Shown here: piece after piece, positions 1 to 6,229 of the stretch
How the letters are laid out: each line of letters begins with the position of its first letter
How positions within the stretch are numbered: the first letter of the stretch is position 1
Origin: Prevotellaceae bacterium
GTDB lineage: Bacteria; Bacteroidota; Bacteroidia; Bacteroidales; UBA932
Length of the DNA: 10,738 nt
NCBI GenBank assembly: GCA_031285695.1
Contig: JAITVR010000177.1
Location: forward strand, 1 to 10,738
Direction of reading: 5' to 3'
Made by a program: the position numbers and the translations under genes
Notes under the pieces: model-generated
Database searches by the model: none
What the model was told of the DNA's origin: nothing
The model's input: the letters and a program-made list of their open reading frames with translations, nothing else

Positions 1-2
1 TT

Positions 3-1310
3 TCGCTATTTTTTGCGCTGCAATCCTGCACCGACATGGACAAAACCTTGGGCGAAAACTTTATCCCCGACAGCCAGCAGCTGCAGGTCGAACTTTTTGA
101 CGCATCAAACTTTTGCAGCTTCAGCACGGTGCGCCCCAAGGATTCTATGCTAACATCGTACTACCCCTACGGCAATTTTTTGCGCGGCGTGCTTGGCGTA
201 GCTAACGACCCGCGCTTGGGAAAAACGCAGGCGGGATTTGCCCTTACCTTTGTGCCGCAGGAGTACGGCTTTGACTTTGGCGATACGGTGGCCGGCTTCG
301 ATTCGGTGTGCTTGGTGCTTGATGTTTCGGAGGCGGGCTACGGCAGCAAAACGGCCAACATGCAGGTAGAGGTGTACGCGCTTACGCAAAATCTTGCGGA
401 TTCGGCTAAATTTTACGGAACAAGAAGCTTTGATAAAAGCACCTCGGGATTTAATATTGACAGCATAATAGGCACCGAAAATTTAGTGGTAAGCGGCGGC
501 GCGCTGGCCTACGATACTACAAAATTATCAATACGGTTAAACGATAATTTGCTGGAAAAATTGTGGCGCAACATGAGCGCTGCCGATACTTTTGCGGTCG
601 CTTTCAAGGGCTTGTACATTACGGTAAAAAATGAGAACGACGGCTGCATAAAGTACGCCGGCGCTGGCCAAACATCGCTTACGGCCTACTACCACCCCAC
701 CGATTCTACCACAAGAAGTTTTTTGTACGGCGTGAGCGGTCAAAACTTCAACTACTTTCAGCACGATTACAAAGCGGAATTTGCGCAAACCGGCAACAAC
801 GATGTGCTGGCCATGCAAGGCTTGTGCGGCGTTGCTACAGAGCTAAGGTTTGATACGGCGGCAATACGCAGCTGGGCAAATGAACGCAACATTGCCGTAA
901 GCCGTGCGGAGCTTGTTTTGCCGGTAGAGGATAGCGAAAACTACTCGGCGGTAGATGCGTATTCCACCACAATGAAGTGCGTTGAGTTGGGCACAAGCAG
1001 CTATGGCTACATTACTGACTTTTCAATTTCGAGTAGAAGCACATTTGGCGGAGCTTTAAATCGCTCGCAAATGCAGTACGCCATCAACATTACGCACGCT
1101 TTTAGCGAAGCGCTGCCGAAAAAAATTAACGATAGTGAGCGAGCAGGCGTTAGCAAGCCAATACTGATTACGCCCTACGCGTTTACTTACACCTCTGACA
1201 GCAACGGAAATGCTGTTGAGGTTGAACAAGAAGATGCTCGCAGCATTTTTATCAGCAACAGAGCGGGAAAAAAACCGCAGGTGAAAATTTGGTACAGCGA
1301 GGTAAAGTAA
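3..1310 (+). CDS. DUF4270-type lipoprotein, 5' end outside window
   Basis: Partial gene; the protein is probably an envelope lipoprotein of the Bacteroidota DUF4270 type, whose function is not known. The first ATG in the window is at 36, but the frame stays open to the left edge. The codons before that ATG read S-L-F-F-A-L-Q-S-C-T-D, the end of a hydrophobic signal peptide with a lipobox LQSC. The cysteine (27-29) would be the lipidated residue, so the true start lies upstream of position 1 and the ATG at 36 is an internal methionine. The mature N-terminus continues M-D-K-T-L-G-E-N-F-I-P, matching the short 'LG-x-x-(F/L)-(I/L)-P' stretch these proteins carry after the lipid cysteine. The rest (435 codons visible) is rich in beta-prone, aromatic and small residues with no further membrane segment, and ends near W-Y-S-E-V-K. 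The family call is from memory of sequence style, not a search. The gene ends at the shared terminator with rluB. Confidence 0.72.
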   Translation, partial: SLFFALQSCTDMDKTLGENFIPDSQQLQVELFDASNFCSFSTVRPKDSMLTSYYPYGNFLRGVLGVANDPRLGKTQAGFALTFVPQEYGFDFGDTVAGFDSVCLVLDVSEAGYGSKTANMQVEVYALTQNLADSAKFYGTRSFDKSTSGFNIDSIIGTENLVVSGGALAYDTTKLSIRLNDNLLEKLWRNMSAADTFAVAFKGLYITVKNENDGCIKYAGAGQTSLTAYYHPTDSTTRSFLYGVSGQNFNYFQHDYKAEFAQTGNNDVLAMQGLCGVATELRFDTAAIRSWANERNIAVSRAELVLPVEDSENYSAVDAYSTTMKCVELGTSSYGYITDFSISSRSTFGGALNRSQMQYAINITHAFSEALPKKINDSERAGVSKPILITPYAFTYTSDSNGNAVEVEQEDARSIFISNRAGKKPQVKIWYSEVK

Positions 1311-1314
1311 ATAA

Positions 1315-1344
1315 AAAAAGCGGTGAAAATTTTCACCGCTTTTT
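1315..1344. terminator. Bidirectional terminator between convergent genes
   Basis: A perfect 30-bp palindrome: A5-GCGGTGAAAA (1315-1329) followed by its exact reverse complement (1330-1344). It gives a GC-containing hairpin followed by a T run on both strands. It begins 4 nt after the stop of the upstream lipoprotein gene and ends 3 nt before the stop of rluB on the other strand, so it can serve both converging transcripts. Confidence 0.88.
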
Positions 1345-1347
1345 CTT

Positions 1348-2841
1348 TTATTCGTAAGCTCCCATTTTGAGCATGCTCACCTCTTTAGGCGTTAGCACGC
1401 GCCACTTTCCGCGCTCCAACGATTTCTTTGTTAGCCCGGCAAAGTAAACGCGGTCGAGTTTTTTTACCTCGTATCCCAGCGCTTCAAACATGCGGCGCAC
1501 AATGCGGTTGCGACCCGAATGAATTTCAAGCCCCACCTCGCACTTATCCTCCAAGTTGGCGTAACCAACTTCATCGGCTATTGCCAAGCCATCTTCAAGT
1601 TCAATGCCCTTCACGAGTTTTTCCATGTCGGGTTTTTTGAAGGTTTTGTCCAACACTGCGTGGTACACCTTGCGCTTGTTGTAGCTGGGGTGGGTAAGCT
1701 GTTTGGTCAGCTCGCCATCGTTGGTAAAAAGCAGCACGCCGGTGGTGTTTTTGTCCAATCTTCCAACAGGATAAACGCGCTCTTTGCACGCGCCGGCAAT
1801 CAAATCCATCACCGTTTTATCGGCGTGCGGGTCTTCTACGGTTGTAACGTAACCCTTTGGTTTATTGAGCAGCACGTACACTTTTTTTTCGCCCGAAAGT
1901 CGTTCGCCATTCCAGCGAATATCATCGGTAATCAAAACCTTTGTGCCCAACTCGGTAACCACCGCTCCGTTTACGGTAATTTCGCCATTTTCAATATATT
2001 CGTCAGCTTCGCGGCGCGAGCACACGCCCGAGTTGGCAATAAACTTGTTGAGCCGAACCGGCTCGTTGGGGTCCTGCGCTTTTGCTTTTGCCTTAGATTT
2101 ATCTAACACGCGAATGTCCTTGCGCGGCTTGTCCTCAAACGTTCTGCGCGGACGCCTTGCATCATCGGAAAAAGATTTTTCTTCATACGATTTTTTGGCG
2201 TATGGCTTACGCTCAAAAGGCTTATCCTCGCCGTAGGTTTTTCGGCGTTCGTATGGTTTTTTGTCATCGCTAAAGCTCCGGCGCGGCTTGTCGTCTCCGT
2301 ACGATTTTCTTTCATACGGCTTGCGCTCGTAGGGTTTTCCATCGCTGAAATTTCTGCGCGGTTTTTCCTCGCCATCGCGCCCAAAGCGTGGCTGACGGGG
2401 CTTGTCGCCATACGGCTTACGCTCGTAGGGTTTTCTGTCCTTATCGTACGCCTTTTTTTCGTAAGGTTTTCGCACAAACGATTTTTTATCATCGCCAAAA
2501 CTTCTGCGCGGTTTTTCCTCGCCATCATACGATTTTCGCGGCGCCCGCTTAGGTTTATCCTCGCTGTCGAAAGATGATTTTCGTGGTGCGCGCTTCGGTT
2601 TTTCGTCAAAATTTTCCTCACGTTGCTCCGCTTGTGGCGTGCGATTTTTGAAAAAACTTTGTCGTGTGGCGCGCTTTGCAGGAGCCTCCTCTTCGGTTTT
2701 TTCCTTGCGTACGCGCTTCGGTTTTTCCTCGCCGTCATCGGACTTTGCGGCGCGTTTTGGCACTGCGCTTGCCGTTTTTTTACGCTCCATGCTGCCCGTG
2801 CGCGGGCGGTAGGTCGATGTTTCTTCGTTGCTATTTTCCAT
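1348..2841 (-). CDS. rluB: 23S rRNA pseudouridine synthase, RluB/RsuA family
   Basis: Converts a specific uridine in rRNA to pseudouridine; by family, RluB acts on 23S rRNA. Numbering from the ATG at 2841 (497 aa), residues 1-258 are a low-complexity Lys/Arg/Glu/Asp/Pro/Tyr region with repeated units such as KPYERKPY and EEKPRRSF. The S4 RNA-binding domain starts at about 261 (VRLNKFIANSGVCSRREAD) and runs to about 308. The catalytic domain follows, with the signature GRLDKNTTG at 360-368 (Asp363 is the predicted catalytic aspartate) and HSGRNRIVRRMFEALGYEV at about 441-459. The enzyme core is of normal length, and the N-terminal half is the extension. A TTG two codons further upstream (2847) also opens the frame, but ATG 2841 is preferred. 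That ATG lies inside the end of the toxin gene (11-nt overlap), so rluB appears to be the last gene of the toxin-antitoxin operon. I see no promoter of the TAnnTTTG type inside the toxin gene. The substrate could also be the RluE or RluF site. Confidence 0.93.
   Translation of the reverse strand: MENSNEETSTYRPRTGSMERKKTASAVPKRAAKSDDGEEKPKRVRKEKTEEEAPAKRATRQSFFKNRTPQAEQREENFDEKPKRAPRKSSFDSEDKPKRAPRKSYDGEEKPRRSFGDDKKSFVRKPYEKKAYDKDRKPYERKPYGDKPRQPRFGRDGEEKPRRNFSDGKPYERKPYERKSYGDDKPRRSFSDDKKPYERRKTYGEDKPFERKPYAKKSYEEKSFSDDARRPRRTFEDKPRKDIRVLDKSKAKAKAQDPNEPVRLNKFIANSGVCSRREADEYIENGEITVNGAVVTELGTKVLITDDIRWNGERLSGEKKVYVLLNKPKGYVTTVEDPHADKTVMDLIAGACKERVYPVGRLDKNTTGVLLFTNDGELTKQLTHPSYNKRKVYHAVLDKTFKKPDMEKLVKGIELEDGLAIADEVGYANLEDKCEVGLEIHSGRNRIVRRMFEALGYEVKKLDRVYFAGLTKKSLERGKWRVLTPKEVSMLKMGAYE
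2107..2613 (-). repeat. Degenerate in-gene repeats encoding basic linker
   Basis: This is the repetitive part of the rluB N-terminal extension. At DNA level, 2313-2339 and 2409-2435 are 27-nt copies with one mismatch. At protein level, short units built from KPYERK(P/S)Y, (D/E)(D/E)KPRRSFSDDKK and KRAPRKS recur in varying order. Alternating basic and acidic residues with Pro and Tyr suggest an intrinsically disordered, nucleic-acid-binding tail. The repeats also keep a second minus-strand frame open for about 210 codons, which is an artefact of composition. Confidence 0.75.
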
Positions 2842-3169
2842 TGTCAACTTCAGTAGTCAAAATATCGTTGATTTCTTTGTCTGAAATTGTATCCCTTTCG
2901 CTCTTGTCGTAAATGGAGAGCAGGAATACACTTCCTTGTTCGGTTTTTAGATAGGTAATTACTCTTGCGCCACCGCTTTTTCCTCTTCCCTTTGAGGCTA
3001 TGGCAAGGCGTATTTTATACAGGTTATTGCCAAGCGGAGTGCCTTTTTCGGGATTTTCCGAGAGTTCTTTTCCGAGTTCTTTCAGCTCATTTTTTAGGGA
3101 TGCAAATTTTTTTAGTAGAGGCTTCGCTTCACGCTCAAAATTGCGGGTAGTTTCTACTTTATAGCTCAT
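2831..3169 (-). CDS. RelE/ParE-family toxin (type II TA)
   Basis: Probable toxin of a type II toxin-antitoxin pair. Characterised members of the RelE/HigB group are mostly ribosome-dependent mRNA endonucleases; ParE members poison gyrase. The 112-aa product has the compact RelE-fold layout: an N-terminal strand plus helix (YKVETTRNFEREAKPLLKKF, 3-22), a second helix with S-L-K-N-E-L, the motif NPEKGTPLG (39-47), then the strongly conserved block YKIRLAIASKGRGKSGGARV (51-70) and LLSIYDKSERDTIS (83-96). Arginines and lysines in these last two blocks are the likely RNA-contacting residues. The ATG at 3169 overlaps the end of the antitoxin gene by 11 nt, and the stop overlaps the start of rluB by 11 nt, so translational coupling is likely. 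The closest subfamily (HigB-like or other) cannot be fixed from sequence alone. Confidence 0.85.
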   Translation of the reverse strand: MSYKVETTRNFEREAKPLLKKFASLKNELKELGKELSENPEKGTPLGNNLYKIRLAIASKGRGKSGGARVITYLKTEQGSVFLLSIYDKSERDTISDKEINDILTTEVDNGK

Positions 3170-3473
3170 CTAAAAATTCACTTAAGGAGCGTGTTTTCAA
3201 TTTTCCCGCCTTGATTAACCTCAAATCTTTGGCTGCCTCTTTGAGGTTGGCAATAATTTCCTCACGCGAATCGCCGCTATTTTCTTCTACCTGCACAAAG
3301 CTGAAGCTGCCGAGCAACTCCATTAAAAAGTTGTACTTACGTGCTGCAACATTCAGCACTACCCGTTGCTGCTGTTTAGATGCGGGATTAGCCGCCGTGC
3401 GTTGCCGTGTGCTTTGCAGCGCTACCCGTTGCAGTGGCTTGCGTTTGGATATGTCCAGCGTTGCTGTTGCCAT
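3159..3473 (-). CDS. Antitoxin of the RelE-type module
   Basis: Small protein (104 aa from ATG 3473) directly upstream of, and overlapping, the RelE-family toxin; the standard antitoxin-first order. The C-terminal half resembles a Bacteroidota antitoxin type: a YNFLMELLGSFSFVQVEE block (47-64), then an acidic-to-basic helix EEIIANLKEAAKDLRLIKAG (71-90) and KLKTRSLSEFLDEL at the end, the part expected to wrap the toxin. Residues 1-38 are basic and rich in Gln, Arg and Thr; I recognise no ribbon-helix-helix or helix-turn-helix there. The frame can be extended to a TTG at 3500, but those bases are the last three of the TACCTTTG -7 element, so they lie upstream of any transcript from that promoter. 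The ATG at 3473 is therefore chosen, leaving a leader of about 20 nt. By family, the antitoxin alone or with toxin would repress this promoter. Confidence 0.75.
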   Translation of the reverse strand: MATATLDISKRKPLQRVALQSTRQRTAANPASKQQQRVVLNVAARKYNFLMELLGSFSFVQVEENSGDSREEIIANLKEAAKDLRLIKAGKLKTRSLSEFLDEL

Positions 3474-3497
3474 TTTTGTTTTTGTATGTAGGACTGA

Positions 3498-3527
3498 CAA
3501 AGGTACGAATATTCACGCAGAAATCAA
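3498..3527 (-). promoter_or_regulatory. Promoter of antitoxin-toxin-rluB operon
   Basis: Reading on the minus strand, TTG (3527-3525) is followed after 19 nt by TACCTTTG (3505-3498). This matches the Bacteroidota -33/-7 promoter pattern TTG-N19/21-TAnnTTTG. The expected transcription start is about 3490, some 17-20 nt before the antitoxin ATG. A perfect 8-bp palindrome GAATATTC (3507-3514) sits between the two boxes and could be an operator. Confidence 0.7.
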
Positions 3528-3567
3528 TATTTTAGAGCGCAAAAGGTAAAAATATTCGGAATTACGC

Positions 3568-3593
3568 TATATTTGCAATGGCTACTATCTTTG
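3568..3593 (+). promoter_or_regulatory. Candidate -7 elements for the MG2/plug gene
   Basis: Two matches to TAnnTTTG lie upstream of the gene starting at 3633: TATATTTG (3568-3575) and TATCTTTG (3586-3593). Neither has a TTG at the expected -33 distance, so this is weaker than the other promoters in the window. The downstream match would give a leader of about 33 nt. Confidence 0.35.
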
Positions 3594-3603
3594 CCACATG
3601 ATT

Positions 3604-3620
3604 AAAATGGCTGCCATTTT
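3604..3620. repeat. 17-bp interrupted palindrome in gene leader
   Basis: AAAATGGC-T-GCCATTTT: two perfect 8-bp arms around one base, ending 12 nt before the ATG at 3633. The one-base centre is typical of a dimeric protein-binding site rather than an RNA hairpin. It is either an operator for the downstream gene or a chance palindrome. Confidence 0.4.
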
Positions 3621-3632
3621 TGTACATGCCTT

Positions 3633-6221
3633 ATGAAGTATTTTACTCTACTTTTTCCCCTGCTTTTCACCCTACAAGTATTTGGACATGTGATGGATAG
3701 CACGCATGTTAAGCTCGGCGCTTTCATTCAATCGCTTCAAGGTTTTTCAAAAAATATTCCGCAAGAGAAAGTTTACCTGCACCTTGACAACACCAGCTAC
3801 TACCAGGGCGATAATATTTGGTTTGCGTGCTACGTGGTTACCGCAGCACAGCATCAGCTCAGCCGGCTGAGCAAAACCTTGTACGTTGAGCTGCTAAGCC
3901 CAAATGGCGAGCTGGTGGACAAGCGGATTTTGAAAGTAGAAAACGGGCGCTGCCACGGCGAATTCACGCTTAGTCAGCTGCCGTTTTACTCGGGTTTTTA
4001 CGAGGTGCGCGCCTACACCAAGTACATGCTGAACTTTGGCGAAGACGCTATTTTTTCGAGGCTGCTGCCGGTTTTCAACAAGCCAAAGGAGGAGGGCAAC
4101 TTTGAGGAAAAAGAAATGCTTAAGTACGGTAAAAGCGGCGTGCGCGATTACCCTATGAAAAGGGAGCCTCTGCTAATGGGGAAAACAGTAAACCTGCGAT
4201 TTTTTCCCGAAGGCGGCAGCTTAATTCAGGGTGTTGAAGCTCGCGTGGCCGTTGAAGCTACCGATGAGGTTGGCAACCCGATAGCGGTTAAGGGGAGTAT
4301 TGTAAATGAAGAAAAGCGGGAGCTGCTGCAATTTTCCACCTGGCACGAGGGGCGCGGCATATTTACCTACACGCCAAAAGCGGATAGGCAGGAAGCTGTA
4401 GTTGAGTATTTAGGAAAAAAATATAGCGTTGATTTGCCCACAGCGTTGCCGCAGGGCGTAGCCATGGAGGTGGATAACCTATCGCACCGCGACAGCATTG
4501 AAGTTACCCTAAGGAGAAATACAAGCACACCTGCCGAAATGCTTGGCGTAGTTGTTGTAAGCGGCGGAAAATTACAAAACCGCTGCCTTGCCTACGTGGC
4601 GGACGAAAAATTCCGCTTTAAAATGGATAAAAGTCGCCTGCCTTCGGGCGTTTCCCAGGTAGTTTTGTTCAACAGCAAAGGCGAAATTTTGGGCGACCGA
4701 TTGATATTTACCAGCAAAAATAATTTTTTGGACATCACGGCAAAAGCTAACAAAGCAGCTTACCGACCTCACGAGCTGGTTGAAATGGAGGTGGCTTTAG
4801 CCGATAAAAAAGAAAATCCGGTTAGCGCAACGTTCTCTTTATCGGTGCGCGATGGAGCAAACGAGGTGGAGGGCAAGCATAACATTTTGACCGACCTTTT
4901 GCTGATGTCGGAAATCAAGGGGTACGTTCGCAACCCTTTTTACTACTTTGAAAAAGATGATAGCACGCGGCGCGCAGCGCTCGACCAGCTGCTCATGGTG
5001 CAGGGTTGGCGGCGCTACTCGTGGCGGCAAATGGCGGGTGTTGACACTTTTGAGGTAAAATATTTTCCCGAACAAGGAGTAGAGGTCAACGGAAAGGTGG
5101 TAACTTTTGTAAGGCAAAAGCCGCGACCAAACGTTGATGTTTCCCTTTTTTTGCATAAAAAAGAGGAGAGTAGCGACAGTAGCGTTAGCCATGTTGAATC
5201 CTTTGTAACGAACGAACAGGGACGCTTCTCCTTTGTGTCGGAGCTGCAGGGAAGGTGGAGCATGATACTCAGTGCCACCGAAAAAGGAAAACCGAAAGAC
5301 CACCGCATACTTTTAGACCGCCTTTTCAGCCCTGCGCCCAAGCGGTATAATTATGTAGAGCTACAGGTAAACCTTGCCCAAGAAGATAGCGAAAGCTTAA
5401 ACGAAGAAAAAATATCGGCTCAGCTTGAAGACGATTCGGAATCATTTTTAGCCGCCTACAAAGATTCATTAGCAAGGGTGGGCATTGACGAAAAAATGCA
5501 CCTTATTGATGAGGTACGAGTAAAGGCGCGACGAACGCCGGCGCAGGACATACACCACAACCGCTCCACTGCTGTAGCCCACTATGATGTTGCTTCGGAG
5601 GCGAGCACTATCTACGACAAGGGGCAGTACGTTGGCAACGATATACACGAGCTGCTGAAGAATATGAGCGAACATTTTTCAACGGTGATAGGTGGAGACA
5701 CCGAAATTTTATTTTACAAGATAGAGAAGCAAATTATAACTAAATTCACTTATCAGCCTCAATTTGCGCTTGTGGTTATCAATTACGAGCAGCCAGAACA
5801 CCTGCTCTCCTATCAGGACAATCTGAATTTTGCCGCCATTAAGACTATTTACATCAATGAGTCGCAAGGCGCTATAGCAAGCTATATGCCGCATAGGATG
5901 AAAGCCGAAATGTTTGGCTGCGCCGTATTTATTGAAACCCACCCCGAGGGGAAAATTCCGGTTGAGGGTGCAAAGGGCGTACGAAAAACGTTCCTCGAAG
6001 GGTATAGCCCTGTCAAGGAATTTTACAGCCCAAATTATTCTGAGCTGCCGCCCGTGTCCGATTACCGCCGCACCTTGTACTGGAACCCATCGGTAGCTAC
6101 CGATGAAAACGGCAGAGCAAAAGTAACTTTTTACAATAACAGCAGCAGTAAAAAATTCAGCATTAGCGCCGAAACCATAACGCCGCAGGGAGCGATAGGA
6201 ATTTATAAAAGAAAGAAGTAG
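3633..6221 (+). CDS. Secreted MG2/TonB-plug-like envelope protein
   Basis: A large (862 aa) exported protein of a Bacteroidota-specific type with an alpha-2-macroglobulin-like MG2 region and a TonB-plug-like region; the biological role is not established. Residues 1-19 are a signal peptide (hydrophobic core TLLFPLLFTLQVFG). Residues 44-147 look like the MG2 domain (EKVYLHLDNTSYYQGDNIWF ... GFYEVRAYTKYML). FFPEGGSLIQGVEARVA follows at 190-206. The block DLLLMSEIKGYVRNPFYYFE (421-440) and GWRRYSW (458-464) are hallmarks of this type. A carboxypeptidase-regulatory-like beta domain is at about 482-550. LIDEVRVKARR (624-634) introduces a plug-like segment (GNDIHELLKNMSEHFSTVIG ... ALVVINYEQ, 668-720), with no beta-barrel after it. 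A final beta domain spans about 810-858 (LYWNPSVATDENGRAKVTFY). It is probably periplasmic or at the outer membrane. It stands 8 nt before hemW and is probably co-transcribed with it. Confidence 0.8.
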   Translation: MKYFTLLFPLLFTLQVFGHVMDSTHVKLGAFIQSLQGFSKNIPQEKVYLHLDNTSYYQGDNIWFACYVVTAAQHQLSRLSKTLYVELLSPNGELVDKRILKVENGRCHGEFTLSQLPFYSGFYEVRAYTKYMLNFGEDAIFSRLLPVFNKPKEEGNFEEKEMLKYGKSGVRDYPMKREPLLMGKTVNLRFFPEGGSLIQGVEARVAVEATDEVGNPIAVKGSIVNEEKRELLQFSTWHEGRGIFTYTPKADRQEAVVEYLGKKYSVDLPTALPQGVAMEVDNLSHRDSIEVTLRRNTSTPAEMLGVVVVSGGKLQNRCLAYVADEKFRFKMDKSRLPSGVSQVVLFNSKGEILGDRLIFTSKNNFLDITAKANKAAYRPHELVEMEVALADKKENPVSATFSLSVRDGANEVEGKHNILTDLLLMSEIKGYVRNPFYYFEKDDSTRRAALDQLLMVQGWRRYSWRQMAGVDTFEVKYFPEQGVEVNGKVVTFVRQKPRPNVDVSLFLHKKEESSDSSVSHVESFVTNEQGRFSFVSELQGRWSMILSATEKGKPKDHRILLDRLFSPAPKRYNYVELQVNLAQEDSESLNEEKISAQLEDDSESFLAAYKDSLARVGIDEKMHLIDEVRVKARRTPAQDIHHNRSTAVAHYDVASEASTIYDKGQYVGNDIHELLKNMSEHFSTVIGGDTEILFYKIEKQIITKFTYQPQFALVVINYEQPEHLLSYQDNLNFAAIKTIYINESQGAIASYMPHRMKAEMFGCAVFIETHPEGKIPVEGAKGVRKTFLEGYSPVKEFYSPNYSELPPVSDYRRTLYWNPSVATDENGRAKVTFYNNSSSKKFSISAETITPQGAIGIYKRKK

Positions 6222-6229
6222 GCAGTATT

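Noticed and set aside
1519..2106. 195-codon plus-strand frame opposite the rluB catalytic domain
   Set aside because: Antisense to a conserved enzyme domain; no recognisable protein and no promoter or start context.
2103..2738. 211-codon minus-strand frame inside rluB, Arg/Lys-rich
   Set aside because: A shadow frame of the repetitive, stop-poor low-complexity region. It matches no family and lies fully inside a well-supported gene.
2842..2847. TTG start at 2847 for rluB
   Set aside because: It adds only two residues ahead of a proper ATG at 2841.
3474..3500. TTG start at 3500 for the antitoxin
   Set aside because: The TTG is part of the TACCTTTG -7 promoter element, so it is not in the transcript from that promoter. 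ATG 3473 fits.
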